A DNA stretch of 64,000 nucleotides from Entomortierella parvispora. Lineage: Eukaryota; Mortierellomycota; Mortierellomycetes; Mortierellales; Mortierellaceae. The stretch's first letter is position 1. Each line of letters opens with the position of its first letter. The notes beneath the pieces were generated by a model that saw only the letters and a list, made by a program, of their open reading frames with translations, was not told the DNA's origin and did no database searches. The DNA lies in contig OY752153.1 in NCBI GenBank assembly GCA_963573315.1, forward strand, positions 682,001-746,000, in the 5' to 3' direction. Shown one piece after another: positions 12,178 through 24,200 of the stretch. The position numbers and the translations under genes are program-made.

Positions 12178-14204
12178 TCAAAAAATAACTTGACAATGGT
12201 CGTCCTGTTCATGTATAGCCCTTCCGCGTACCGAAGAAAGATAAAGATCATGCCCAACTCCAAACGTTGGTCCAAAATCGGCCTTATTATAGGCCGCAGC
12301 ATTTCCGTCACCCTTCACATCGAACCGCGCATTCTCTCTATGAGGCTGGTCCCTGCTTTTGAGCGTGAACAAAAAATTGACTTTGGAGGTCGAGTACACA
12401 CCCGAGGGGTGACTCGACCAAGACGAGCTATTGTACCCTCCAAAGACTGCGCCATTGTCTGCACGGACCACCGTCAACGTCGGTCCTCGTTGATCGCAAG
12501 CCATGTGGAAATTGGCGGCATCGAATCCATCCCGGGTCGCTCGATACTGAAGGACGAGCTTTGGTGGCTGAGGAAGTCCTGAATAGGAGGAGGAGGGGGA
12601 AGAAGAAGAAGAAGAAATCGCTGAGGGTTGCGCGATGGCTGGAGGGAGTTGAATTTGAGCAAAGGCCGAATAGGACGGTTGTGTGATCGCAGCAGCAGCA
12701 GCGGTATTGTTTGCGCTTCCCGAACGTGTTGAGCGGTGACCAATCGCCCGACTTGACGACGCTGAGGATGCGGCGACGACTCCTGGCCGTGGCGGCGAAA
12801 AAGGTGGAGAGGAGGAAGTAATGTCCACGGATGAAAAGAAGGACGACCGTATAGGCGACGATGCAGGTGTTCCAGCTCCGAAAGAAGAAGTGCTGTTCCC
12901 TGAAATAGGTGGTGAGCTGCTGTAGACGCTTCTCCGATGCCAGGCACTGTTAGAAGATGCAGCAGTCTGAGACTCGAGTATGGCAGTCTGAAGCCAGACC
13001 AGAACGACTTCTTTTTGCTCCTTGCCCAGAATGGTCGAAAACGCCATGCGCCTCCGAAGAGAGGTCTGGTATGGATCTGCCATGGAGGGGACAGAATGAT
13101 ATCGGTATACCTTGGCGCACAATTGCACGGGTAGCAATCCAGTTCCTTCGATCAACCGCAGGAAATCCAGAGAGGGAATTCTCATGAATCGAATTGCTGG
13201 TAGCAAGGGCGCGATGAGTGACTGAAGGTCCTCGTGAACACTGGTTGACAGCTTGATCACGTTGTGGCTCGTCACTTGCTCAAAAACAGATCGCGAGGGC
13301 GTTCTGAATCCATCTTCGTCGTGTTCTAGTCGCCCACTGTGAATATTCGTTCCATTCGAGGGAGCTTGCGCATCAACCCCAAAGCCACTGTCTAAACCAT
13401 ACGGGCTGTTACTATCGTCGTCTCCTGTCTGTGATGTCGAGTCTGTCCCGAAAGTCTGTACCAGAAGGCATCCATTGCCTTTGGGAAAGTCGATTAAAGG
13501 ACAGTGGGCCCAATCCAGACCCTGCTGGCAATATGCCCAGCGGACAGCAATTTTCCAGATCTCTAGCTCGTCCAGATCAAGCTGATCCATGGAGAGGATA
13601 TCCTTGAGAGTGTCAACATCGAGCATTAGGATGGTCTTTCCTTTTTTAAGATGGTCGATATTGGAGGCGATAAAGTCCAGACACTCTGTCTTGAGTTGCG
13701 AGAGGTTATGAAGCGAGGCGGCTTCGACGAGTTGAAGGACGTTATCCTTGGAGATCGTGGAAAGAGCATGCCTTTCGCATCCGTGCAGGAGATCCTCCAT
13801 GCAAAGTTCATCGGCCGCTTTGATAAGGTCCATCACGAGGTCGTCTTCAAGCATGAGACGACCGCCATAGATGTAGTGCAGGATGCGCTCAAACACGACT
13901 GGCGATATGTTGGGCTTGTGGATGATCCGCTGACTTGCCTCCTTCCAGTCGTCGCCCAATGCCCTTGCAAAATATGTACTCCTTGCCTGCAGGATCAGGG
14001 AATGCGCGTGCATCATGACCTGCTCCTGACCTACCGGAAGAAGATCGGGACAGGGTTAGTTTTGATTCTTTGTCAAGTGCAGGCAATAGGCAAAGATGCA
14101 AAGAGAGACTAACCAATGACGAGCTGTATGTCGGCACCGATAGGAGAGTTGACGAGACGCAACAGATCCGCCCCGAGGACATCGGGATTGGAGTATATGG
14201 GCAT
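12178..14204 (-). CDS. BTB-BACK-TLDc domain protein
   Basis: Two exons on the minus strand, 14204-14114 and 14030-12178, encode 647 residues. Residues 1 to about 105 are a BTB/POZ fold (GADIQLVIG, then HAHSLILQARSTYFARAL and the FERILHYIYGG strand-helix). Residues about 115-205 are BACK-like helices (LVEAASLHNLSQLKTECLDFI). A Ser/Ala/Pro-rich linker follows. Residues about 530-640 form a TLDc domain (LVLQYRATRDGF, GPTLTVVRA, GAVFGGYNSSSW). BTB-BACK proteins commonly act as Cullin-3 substrate adaptors, and TLDc domains are linked to oxidative-stress resistance and V-ATPase binding. The joint architecture is known from early-diverging fungi, where it is often expanded. The upstream exon was chosen because it completes the BTB first strand and splices in frame with a clean GTTAGT donor. 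Confidence 0.88.
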
Positions 14205-15433
14205 GGTAAGAAAGTTGCCGTCTGTCGCCAAAAACAAAAAAAAAAAAAAAAAAAAGAAAAGGGCAAAGAGTCAGGGCTCGAAGTAAGCAAGGCCAAGGGG
14301 AAACACGGCTGACGAGAAAGAAAGAAAGGAGCGCCAGAAAGGAGGAGGAAAGGGAGAGCAAAGTAGGGAGGATGTGAAGGAGGGACGAAAGGAAGAAGGA
14401 CGGCAAGAAGGACGGCAGTGAGACATAAGGGCAAAAAAAAATACAGCAAAGCACGAAACACACGTCCGAGACAGGCAGGTGGACAGACACACGACCAGAC
14501 AGCGGAGGGATGGAGGGATGGAGGGATGGAGGGATGGATGCACTCGGCATTGCACCCTCTTCCAAAGGAATCAACTCGCTCGCAGCTGACATCCTGCCAT
14601 TCGGTGTCGTCTTCGTCACGTCAGTCAGCCAGTCAGTCAGTCGTACAGTTCGTTTTGCTGTTGTTGGTCAAGTGCGGAATTCAACCGGGTCTGTCAGCTG
14701 AGACGAGCCCCAGGGGACATGGTGTGTGTGTGTGCGCTGCATGCCTGTCTCCCTGGGTTGGAGTGGGTGAGCTCAGAGATGTTGTGCTTATGTTATGCGT
14801 TCATGGAGTTCATGGTGTTCATGGAGCTCATGGTGCTCATGTGGGGGGCAGCAGCAGCAAGGGGGGCCAGTGGTTAGTCTGATCAGGAAGAAAGAGGGAA
14901 AGGGAAGGTTGTGGCACGAGCGCCCTGCTCTCAAATGCCGTTTCTTTTTTTTTTTTTTTTTCTTTTTCTCGACTTCGCCCTTTCATGCCTGCGTCTTTTT
15001 CTCCAGGACACGATCGTTGCTTGGATCGCCACGCGTCAAACAGGTGCGCCCTCTGGCTGGAGACTAGTTGAGTGCGTTTCACCCTTTCAACCGGAAGGGC
15101 TGTCTGCTTTTAAAGCATCAATTGTTTTGTTCAACAACCCGTTCTCTCTCTTGTTTTTTTGGACTACTTACAGGCAGCCCGCTAGGGCCCATTTTCAAGA
15201 GATGTTGCGGATGCATCTATTGTGTGGGGCTGTTTGTTGTTTCGATTGCTGCAGCACTGACAAGCCACCGAGCTGTCCGAAATGCAAAAAATCATGCACA
15301 AAAGTCCAGGACCCACTCTTCAGTTTCCACGCAAGCACTCTATTCCCCCTTCCCTTTTCACAAATTCAACAAATTCAGCCTGGACCCTTCCTAGACCCAT
15401 CCTATCGAAACAGGCATCACCTATCTTCACGCC
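14205..15433. other. Divergent promoter region with low-complexity DNA
   Basis: A 1.2-kb gap between divergently transcribed genes. It holds a poly(A) run at about 14237-14254 on the plus strand, purine-rich DNA at 14290-14420, an 8-bp tandem repeat at 14505-14540, a GTTCATGGA-like array at 14800-14840 and a T tract at about 14947-14960. Several open frames cross it, but they are compositional by-products. No gene is supported. Confidence 0.55.
14505..14540. repeat. GGAGGGAT tandem repeat
   Basis: Four near-perfect copies of an 8-bp unit (GGAGGGAT) in the promoter gap of the BTB-TLDc gene. It is a short minisatellite-like array, likely to vary in length between strains. Confidence 0.8.
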
Positions 15434-16296
15434 ATGAGTAAGACGAACAACGTAATGATGTACGGTGGATACGAGCCTGAGCAGCGCATCGACCCCGCCT
15501 ACATTGCAGAGCGACGAGCAAGACTCCTGCAAGGTCTCACTTCGTCCACCACGGTAGATCTTGTCATGGTAACCAGGATCGACAGAACGATTTCTGAACT
15601 CTCAAAAGAGTATAGCATACCTATTCTTACAGGTTCCTTAATACCTCCAAAGGTGGGACTCATGTTCAGCCCGTTTGCTTGGTGTTTTTTTTGAAGAAGA
15701 TATCAACTGACAACGGTTTATTCTCAATGGAGCAGGGTGCGGGGCGTCGTAGTTTCTATTTCGGCTATGACTCCTACCCTCAGGAATTCAGGGCGTGTGC
15801 ACACCCAGACTGTTGCTTGCCCGAAGTCAGGATACACGCACAGCCAGACTATTGCTTGCCCGAAGTACGCGATCGAAAGCTCCAAGCCTGCTCTGCTTGC
15901 AAGAAGGCTGTTTATTGCTCCCGAACATGCCAAAAGGCCCATTGGAAGGAGCACAAGCATGCCTGTCAGAAGACCAAGCAGGAGTCACGCCAGCCGTCCA
16001 AGAAAAGACCGAGTGAAAGTAGGCGACATGAAAAGCGTGAAGGAAATATCCTTATCTCCTGGGGATTTGACACTATGATGGATGGGTATTTCATGACGGT
16101 GAAAGATGAGCGTTTGCAAGTAGCGGAAGATTCAGCCGAAGCGATCAGCGAAATTTGCTACAAGATTGCTCCGGATGGTGGGGGCCAGTTTATTAACATG
16201 AACACGTATCCGTTGCTTGGACTCGGGCTCAAAGTATCTGAGGAGACCATCTTCTCCTTCATGAGGCGCTATGGAATCGATCCTTCAGATATCTAA
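15434..16296 (+). CDS. MYND-type zinc-finger protein with internal duplication
   Basis: Two exons, 15434-15652 and 15736-16296, are in phase 0 and give 260 residues. The second exon encodes a MYND finger: CSACKKAVYCSRTCQKAHWKEHKHAC supplies the second half of the Cys/His ligands, preceded by cysteine-bearing CAHPDCCLPEV and its near copy AQPDYCLPEV. MYND fingers mediate protein-protein contacts and occur in SMYD methyltransferases and many fungal proteins; no SET or other catalytic domain is visible. The C-terminal 120 residues look globular but were not recognised. The duplicated CLPEV segment moves the first zinc-binding cysteines away from the second set, so the finger geometry may be altered. 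AATAAA is at 16363. The first-exon boundary is less certain than the rest. Confidence 0.72.
15797..15876 (+). repeat. 39-bp in-frame tandem duplication inside the MYND coding sequence
   Basis: TTGCTTGCCCGAAGT recurs at 15813 and 15852, exactly 39 bp (13 codons) apart. The preceding CACRCCCAGACT-like stretch is repeated too. The two units differ at several bases, so the duplication is not brand new. Confidence 0.85.
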
Positions 16297-16982
16297 GTGA
16301 CCATCGCCACGGCGAATGCCCTGGATTTCCATGAGGACCACTTGTGGTTGGAACAAATAACAAATAAACTTGGGGTTTTTTTGGTGAAGTTTCAGAGGTG
16401 AACCTCATTATGCCTACCCAGCCCTCTTTTCGTTTACGTGACCTCGAAGAGGCCATATCCTGCTAGCCATACGGCTGCCTCACGTCCCGGGCAATAATTA
16501 CAATTCGTACGACAGCTTTGCCGATCTGAAGGGATGTACCGACTTCACTACTGTGGAAACCTAGAGGAACATTTAACATGCAATATTCTACCAAAAAAAA
16601 AAAAAAAAAAAAGGAGAGGAAAGAAGGTTACGCAAAGCTGGGAACATTGCCCCCCCCCCCCCGACTTCGAGGGCCAAGCTGGATGTCTGTGGCCTGTAAC
16701 TTCAACTATCAGTGGAGCTCAGTTTTTGATGTGGTTAGTTTTGATCCTGAGAACAAAACTCAAGGAGCCGCGATCATTATGTAAACCAGCATGTTGGTTA
16801 TTGATCTTTTCGCTTGGCTTCACAGAGGCAAAGGCCAAGAGGATAATACCAACCACGATCCCACACAGCACAGCACTCATGACGTCACCTTAAGCGGCCC
16901 TTAACAATGCAGTTCGTAGACTATTTCCAGCGGCATTGTTTTTTTTTTTTTTATTAATTCCGCCTACTTTCCTACTTCGTTC
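16297..16982. other. Intergenic region with A and C tracts
   Basis: Contains the 3' UTR of the MYND gene, a poly(A) run at about 16592-16611, a poly(C) run at about 16651-16662, and the promoter of the next gene, including a CRE-like site at 16880. No gene was recognised. Confidence 0.55.
16880..16887. promoter_or_regulatory. CRE/ATF palindrome TGACGTCA
   Basis: A perfect 8-bp consensus for bZIP factors of the ATF/CREB class, 96 bp upstream of the ATG of the GCM-like gene. Only the motif is seen; occupancy is inferred. Confidence 0.45.
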
Positions 16983-18405
16983 ATGTCCGAAGTGTGTGTA
17001 GACCGTCTGAGGAGGGCTGATGCGGCTCGCTGTCAGGCCCAGGAAAGGCTTCGTGCTGCCAATGAAGAATTTATCGCTGCCGCTGCCGAGTACTTCATCA
17101 ATTGCGTGACAAATGCTGCATCTGGTGGACCACTGGACGCAGAAGGTTATATTCGCCTGGGGCAACAAATAGCACGGCAAATAGCCTCTTTACACCAGGT
17201 ACAACTCTTGGCTATTCCTGTTTACGAAACGCAAAACGCAGCTGATTTACATCTTCGCGTGCAGTCTAGTCGGAGAAGGCAGGTGCCAGCTGTATCGCCA
17301 GGACCACATACTCCTGCCTCTTACCAACCTCCCCACGCAGTACCGCACCATGAAGTAATACCCGTTTTGAACATAGACGTGGCCAGTGTATGTTCGTTTC
17401 TATCTTCTTATGATAACTTGTTTCTCTGTACTTGGTGTCGGTTAGAACGCGGATGATGGGGCGTCTGTCTGTTGGAGCCAAGAATCTACGTCAACGCACA
17501 ATGATCCCACGAGGCACGGTCCGTTTCCAAGCAGTGCTGATGAACTCGAAGTAAATCACGATGAACTCACCAAATCTTCGATCAAGTGTCCAGCCAGCGA
17601 GCCTTCAGCCAGTGAGTCTTCGTCCGACGAGTCTCCAATCTGTTGTTCTCCTCCAACTGCATCTTCTACTTTGTCAAGAGCCGCGAGGATATTTAATCAC
17701 ATATCGACTACCGAGTTTCCGAATGGAAACGACATCAAGATCCGTTTAATCAATCCCGGCGATACTCCTCACGACATTCGCAGTGTTGGGTGGGCTACGT
17801 ACACTAGTGTACAGCACTTGTTTGAACTCAGGGGAAAGAAGTGGGTTCGGTTAAAGAGTGCCGAAGGAAGAGCCAAGAAAGAACTATTCGAGGAACGAGC
17901 ACAACAACCTTCGCAGGATCAAGTCACGGGCGTCTCAATTCCAGATTTGAAGATGGTATACTATAAGCAGTGCATAGGCGTGTACCATTGCGAGAAGGAT
18001 CCAGATTGCAAATTCACAAAACGACCTAAAACACCCAAGCCGAAAAGGAAGGACGTGCATCCTCCAGTTGAACATATGGAATGCCCCACACATCTCTGCA
18101 GGCCCTCCTACATCAGATGCGACGCGACTATAGAGTTGCATCACGTTGCCGGGGAGAATTCTATCAAGATACATAATGTAGGATACCACAACCATCCGAA
18201 ACCACCACCGAAAACGGTTCCCCTGGAGATCATCCGTGCTGTCGAACCCATGTTTCTGGATGCATCTGGAAGAACCACTCAAGGCTTGCCTGTGGGCACA
18301 CTACAGGATGACCGTATCACCACTATGCATGACGCGTTAATCGACAGGAATCGCGTGTATCGTATGAGGGCGAAGGCACTAAACAAACGCCAACGCCAGC
18401 ACTAA
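16983..18405 (+). CDS. GCM-like zinc-binding domain protein (transposon-lineage relative)
   Basis: Two exons, 16983-17387 and 17446-18405, join in phase 0 to 454 residues. The N-terminal 130 residues are helical and unrecognised, followed by a Ser/Pro-rich stretch with SEPSASESSSDESP. Residues about 300-385 resemble the GCM/WRKY-GCM1 zinc-binding fold: a QCIGVYHC strand, further cysteines in DPDC, CPTHLC and IRC, then HHVAG and a terminal GYHNHPKP, close to the HDHPKP end of animal GCM domains. In fungi this fold often sits at the N-terminus of Mutator-type transposases and occasionally in transcription factors. No DDE transposase core follows, and the downstream frame holds only two further stops over 340 bp. 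It may be a domesticated DNA-binding protein or a truncated transposase. A CRE-like element lies upstream. Confidence 0.65.
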
Positions 18406-18743
18406 GCCAAGATCGAAGGTCGCCACCTGCTGAAAAGGAACAAGCGCGAATCGACCGATTCAGATAAGCCTCTTCATAATCTTCATGATTACAACAATTG
18501 GATGCACAACGAGAGAACGTCATCGAAGGGGGTTCATGGTTCAGGACACTAAGGATCGCTCTTTGTCTTCCTCAGCATTGAATTGGATGGATTTAATGAA
18601 CCTAGGATTCCTTCAATATTCAATAAAGCGATTCGTCAAAGGCAAATCAGCTTGAGTCGAGTCCAGCTGGAGCTGGGCGAGCACTGCAAAGCATGGTTCT
18701 CTGTCTTTCTCAACACCTATTTATTCGTTTGTCCCTGCTGTAC
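18406..18743 (+). other. Possible decayed continuation of the GCM-like gene
   Basis: The reading frame of the preceding gene continues to 18748 with stops only at 18403, 18550 and 18746, encoding hydrophilic, codon-like sequence such as LHNLHDYNNWMHNE and IPSIFNKAIRQRQ. This may be the remains of a longer protein or chance openness. An AATAAA at 18622 suggests that transcripts end here. The P450 gene terminates from the other strand at 18744. Confidence 0.35.
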
Positions 18744-20744
18744 TTAAGCGACAGGATCCTGGCGTCTCCTCACGCGAATCGGCAGACCCTTGTCCATGGG
18801 CAAAGTCAAAGCTGGAGCATAGGCAGGCTCGTGATCTGGATCGACCAATTCAAAGGTAAATTTTTGGAAGAGCATAGACATGATCGTGATGGCCTCAATG
18901 GTTGCGAACTGCTGGCCCAGGCTACACATTTGAATTGGCGTTTTGAGACAAAAATCAGAGTCGAAAAGTTAGCAAGGTCAACGCATTAAGAAAAGGAAGA
19001 AAATCATTGGAGACGTATCTTACCATGTGCGTGGTCCCAGATGAAAAGACACAAATTTTGACGACGAGACCTTTTCGCCTGTTAGCCATCGCTCGGGTTT
19101 ATACTCTGACGCATCCGGACCCCAGATCTTTGTATCTCGGCCCATAGCCCAGGAGCTCCAGCCAATCTTTTCGCCCTTGTGAACCTTGATACCACAGGGC
19201 AACACATCATCCTCAACACAAATCTTGATGTTTTGAGGGACGGATGGGTAAAGACGAAGAGCCTCATAAAAGCAGGCTTCCGCGTATTTTTGGTGTTTGG
19301 TCGTCTCATAGGTGGGCAAACCGACAGTTGGATGGCGAGGATAGCTTTTTATGGCTGGGTTGCTGGTTGACTCATCGTCCTTGGAGGCGCCTTGACCTAG
19401 GATCCTGTCAGTTTCCTCTCTAAGTTTCCTCAAGATTTCTTTTGAACTGGCCGACCGATGGATCAGATAGAACATCCAGGACAGGGCCTGCGCGGTTGTG
19501 TCTCGTCCAGCCTACGCAAGGATGGCAAGAAAAGAGAGAAAAAAATCAATCATTTCTGTCATACACACCAGAAGCGCAAGGTAGAGCGACAAGAGGGAGC
19601 TCTTCTCTGTCTTCTTTCACCCACCAGGATAAAATTCAAGAGTGTATCCCTCATCATATCGTCCGAGAGCGGTTCTCCGTTTTCGTCATGAGCATCCATA
19701 AACAATTGCATCAGATCCTTATTCTCCCTCTTTGTCGATTTTGGTGCATCCTTTTCATCCTTTTCCTGACCCTCATCTTTCTGCCGCTGCAAAGCTCTTC
19801 GCTTTCGAATAACGCCGTAAGCAAAGTCAAATATGGTCTTTCGGTCCTTGTCCACTTGGTCAATCAAACCGTTCCATCGCTCCGTGATGGGCCAAAGCGG
19901 TGCATTGAATCGATTGGCCAAGTTTGTATTCAATCGATCGAACGCTGTTGCAAACTCGACCTCCTGCTCTGGATTCTTCAGGCATCCGAAACTCTGACCA
20001 AAAGCAATCTCTCCAAAAGAGTCCAAAGTGTACATGTAGAATATGGACTGTAGGTCAGCCACATTCTTGCCATCTTTGCGGTCTGCCACATTGCAGAGGT
20101 AATCCAGGGCGAGCTGACCCTCCTGACAAAACACGCCGCTAGTGTAGTTTCGGAATGCAGCGACGTTGAAGATGTTGGATGCTAGTCGTCTTTGCCACTT
20201 CCAGTGCTATTACGAAAGAAGGGGCGCAGCATTTTTCAGATTCTCGCTCATTCAATAGACGGAGGGCGGTAATCACGTACTCCTAACATACCTGGCCATC
20301 GGCGCCAAATATGCCAGCACCAATCAAGGGCCCCAAGATATATCGAAAGTAATCGCCCTTCTCATATGCCCAAAAGTTTACCCGCAGGACATGATCAAGA
20401 CTCTCTGGATGGGTAATATTTATCACCCGGCCGACACCTGGCAAAGTCACTGCATAGAATTGACCATATTTCTCATGGTGCTTTACTTGAATCTGGTAAT
20501 TAAGATGTCTGGGCCGACGAATCATCTCAATCAAGTTGCCTAAAAGGGGAAACCCAGTAGGGCCGGGGAGGTCTTTCCGTGGTATGGTACCATATGCGGT
20601 AGTGCGGTACTTGAGCAGGGTATGCAGAACAGCGCCAAGAAGTATCGGTTTTGATAGTTTAAATAATGTCGAGAGGACTCTGATAAGCTGAAGGACGACC
20701 GAAGGGCCACCTCTTTTTGCATAAAGGGCACTTGAGGATGGCAT
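18744..20744 (-). CDS. Cytochrome P450 monooxygenase
   Basis: Four minus-strand exons, 20744-20292, 20206-19625, 19511-19024 and 18921-18744, encode 566 residues. An N-terminal hydrophobic anchor (about residues 15-40) precedes the proline hinge DLPGPTGFPLLGN. The I helix carries AGRDTTAQ, the K helix the ExxR motif EALRL, then PERW, and the heme loop FHLGPRTCLGQ holds the axial cysteine. That heme-loop cysteine codon is split by the last intron. The sequence around MGRDTKIWGPDA is typical of the CYP52/CYP86/CYP704 group that hydroxylates fatty acids or alkanes, so an omega-hydroxylase-like role in the ER is plausible; the CYP family was not assigned. No biosynthetic cluster partner is adjacent, since CDC27 lies upstream and a GCM-like gene downstream. 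Confidence 0.9.
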
Positions 20745-21139
20745 TGAGGTAAAGAAGTGATTTCAGAAAATGAACGACGAGTGAAGGAAAGGAGTACGAT
20801 TCTGAAAAAAAAAAAAGAAAAAAAAAAGATTTTAATTGCGAGCCATTTCGATCACCTCCTGGGCTCAGCCCAATTTTTTTTTTTTTTTTGTGGAGGAACC
20901 GAAAACGCATAGAGCTTTCATCCTGTGACCCGTTGTTGACGCACCCTCCGCCGGTTGGCGAAGGGTGCCAAATCAAGCTAGGCGATGACAAACAATCGGC
21001 ATACAAATCTTCCGAGGGAAACTCCAAAGACGCGTCTCGTAGACGCCAATATTTAATACACTGATGTACAACTAGAAAGTCAGCAAAGGCCAACAAAGTG
21101 CGGACAGGCAAGCAAGCCTTCGTCCGGTTCTCAAACAGA
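20745..21139. other. Gap between P450 and CDC27 on the minus strand
   Basis: The P450 promoter and the CDC27 3' UTR. It contains purine/A runs at about 20805-20828 and a T tract at about 20874-20890. No coding sequence was recognised. Confidence 0.5.
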
Positions 21140-23958
21140 CTACAGCTCCATGGCCCTATCCACGAGTTTTTGCAGATTTTTTACTCTCTTGTGAGAATCA
21201 AGACTCTGAACAAGACCAAAGTATCGCAGTGCTTGCTCCCTCTCCCCGAGACTGATTTTGACACGGCCTTGCAGGAGGTACACATTGACGTCCGGCGCCA
21301 GTTTCTCCACCTCTGCAAGTTGCTTGTCCGCTTCCTCAAATCGCTCCAGTTCGTACAAGATTTTTGCGCGTTGGTATCCTGCCATAGGATTTTTGGGATC
21401 CAAAACCAAGGCCTCGCCATACGCTTGCAGGGCGTCACTATACCGCTTAAGCCTTTCATGTGTGCGAGCCATTGCCTGAACGATGATGGACGTTCTTGGA
21501 CTCAAGTAGCTAGCATTCCGGAAACGCACTAGTGCATATTCGTACTTTTGAAGCCTCTCTTCTACCAAGCCCAAGCCGTACCTGTATATAGCCAACACCA
21601 AAGTCAAGCTAATGTCAAGATCCGCACAGTATCAACATCAGAACAGCGCAATTTGGTAGCCATCTTACCATGCATTGTAGTGCCGCGGGTCGTTAGCAAT
21701 TGCGCTTTGAAAGTATTTTGCCGCCTCTTCCAGTTCCTCCAGCTCTAAAAACTCGTGTCCAGCTAGCGTGTAAGCATACGTGAAGAGCCTATCGACGAAA
21801 ATGGCGCGCTTGAAGTATTTCAATGCCGTGGTATGATCTCCTTTAAGCGAAAACTTGTTTCCTACAACACAGCACGTTTCGGGAGATCGAAAATCCAGGT
21901 CTTCGGCATCCATGGAAAGTTTGGCCAATTCAAAGGGTTTTCTGAGCTGCCAAAAGCACGTCGAGTAGAGACCTGCATCCTCCACACTCCATCCTTTATC
22001 AAATGCGATTTCGAAGTACTTGATCGCCTAGTAAAGTGAGCTTGGGCCGTTAGTACCATGGTGTATAACTTAAAGTACACCGGAGTACTATATTCAGGCT
22101 TTTTACCTGTTTGTAGTCGGACAAGCCAAATCTGCACTTTGCACGCTGTCGAAGTACCCAAGGGCCGGCCATTAGCCGAGGGGGCAGCCTTTGTAGTCCA
22201 GTTTCTGACTCTGAGAATTCATTCTTGCACAAAAGAGCATATGGACCAGCCATGTTCCCGATGAGCTCTGATGCTTCGCGGAAGGACCACACTGCTTTTT
22301 CACCCGAGCCGGACAATGGTAATGTTGATGGCAAAGGTGATTGGGTCAGGGTATTAGGTGTCGAAGGCGACGAGTGGTTTCCAGACTATAATGACTCAAA
22401 ATTGTTAGAATCCTGATGCAATTAAAACTACGAAAAAGAAGTCTACAGAAGTTTGAATTACCTCTTGCATTGATGTAACTATCGCTGCTAGTTTCTGCGA
22501 TGGCGTCTGTAGGACCGATTTCATGGAAGTGTGTTTTTGAATCAGGTTGGCGGACGTGGAGCTTCTTCCCAGACCCCTCCTTGAGTCTGCCTTTTCCTTT
22601 GATCCTAATACAGAGTTTATAGACTAAGGGCAGGCGGTATTAACACAGCAAAAAGTCAGTTCTTACCCGTGTCTACTGTGATTCGCGAATAAAAACATTT
22701 TATACAGTATGGTTCATACCTGTGCTCGTTCAAACGTCTTTCTGGCATTGGCTGCGTTCCCTCGTTTCACTGTAGTCCTTCCAGATGCCGACGTTGCTGC
22801 ATTGACACTGGATGATGATGAGGACGAGGAAGCTGAGAGAGTCGAGCCACGAGGAAAAGACGATTGTGGTATTAACGCTGCTTGTGTGCTAGAAGTAAAA
22901 GTATCCCAAGATGTTTAACTTTCTTGAAAATTGTTACAGTATTTCCTCCTTTTTGCCACTTATTCATGCTGTTCAAATGTGTCTGACCTTATCTTTGACT
23001 GGTTGATTGCTGTCATGGGGTTTGAACTTTGATCTAGTGGTTGGGTGAGGATCCCTGTAGGCTCCATATCAATATCTTTGTTGTTGGCGAAGAAAGGCTG
23101 GAACATTGCGGCAGAGTCCAGTTTTCCTATTGTTCACAGCGAGAAAAACAACCGAGTGGGTTAATAAAAACATGTCTCGATTCGACCAACGGTTCTCTTG
23201 TTCGTCCATGTTATGTACCCATCTCTGCCAAATTTCGAATGGTTTCCCAGCAAAAGGGGTTGCCTTTCAGCGACTCTTCCAAACTGTCTCTCGACCATGA
23301 GTGGATCCCTTGGGCTCTACATAAATACAAATTCATGTGATGTGGAGAGGTGCTGTTCGTTAGACGGAGGATACATAAAAAAGTGAGTCCACAGAATAAT
23401 GTGATGTCTTTTGTACCTTGCAATCATTCCTCTGAGGGATAGGACTCTGGATCGGTGCGGATTTCCTTCCTTGCCAGGTTCTGCCTGTTTGTCGCGAAAG
23501 TCTACATTGATCGTGGTTACATTAGTCTCCGCAGTATGCCCATGGTGCATCCGTTCCATCTGAATCCACAAGTCTTTACCGATGGGTGGAGACTGGTCAG
23601 CTGGCATGAGGGCGAGGAGGCTGTCGACGACGCTTCCAGCTTCAACAAAGAGCTTCAAGTGGTAGCATGCAAGGGCGAGTTTGAATCGACATCGGATGGA
23701 GGTCTCAAGCAGTCGTACATCGCTGCCATAGGCGATTAGCTTGCGGACCTCTGAGTATTTTTGCTGACGAAAGAGACTCTTGGTGAGGCGATAGTAGCCA
23801 TGCTCGCGTTGGATCCAGGGCAGGGCCTCGTCCCTGAGGAGGGCGAAGAGCTGTTCTGCCAACCAAGTTGCTGTCGCGTAGTCGTCCTGTAGGTCTGCAT
23901 GGCAGATCAGGCCATCGAGAGTTTGTTCCAGCGGGCTGAGATCAAGTGCATTGTCCAT
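21140..23958 (-). CDS. CDC27: APC/C TPR subunit CDC27 (APC3)
   Basis: Eight minus-strand exons (23958-23417, 23316-23219, 23126-22988, 22888-22720, 22623-22462, 22385-22107, 22027-21669, 21581-21140) join in phase to 729 residues. The N-terminus (TLDGLICHADLQDDYATATWLAEQLFAL) and the C-terminal TPR array (LYSTCFWQLRK, AYTLAGHEFLELEELEEA, IANDPRHYNAWYGLG) are characteristic of Cdc27. A Ser-rich disordered stretch separates the two TPR blocks. Cdc27 is a TPR scaffold of the anaphase-promoting complex and binds the Ile-Arg tails of Cdc20/Cdh1 and Apc10. Met 23958 was chosen over longer in-frame upstream methionines because the residues before it are Ser-rich and unlike the family. The fifth exon's acceptor (22624-22626) is the least certain boundary; a second in-frame acceptor exists nearby. 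Confidence 0.9.
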
Positions 23959-24200
23959 GTCACTCTGTCCTGCCGGTGTCCTGACTGTGTCCAAGTGATG
24001 AAGTAACAAAGAAGACAAAGAAGAAGAAGAAGAGGACGTCTTGCATGTCTGCATGCGTGTTCGTGTGGCATGCAACAGCCAAGAGCAGTCACAGCTTCCG
24101 ACTGACTTCGCCCTAGGTAGTTCTTCCGCCAGCCCATCATCGCCGTCAAGGCAGGGCCAGCGCCGAACTCGATGAACCACTCGGGGGGCCATCCCCAGCC

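Noticed and set aside
14418-14882. Plus-strand open frame in the BTB-TLDc promoter
   Set aside because: Made of GGAGGGAT and GTTCATG repeats; a low-complexity by-product.
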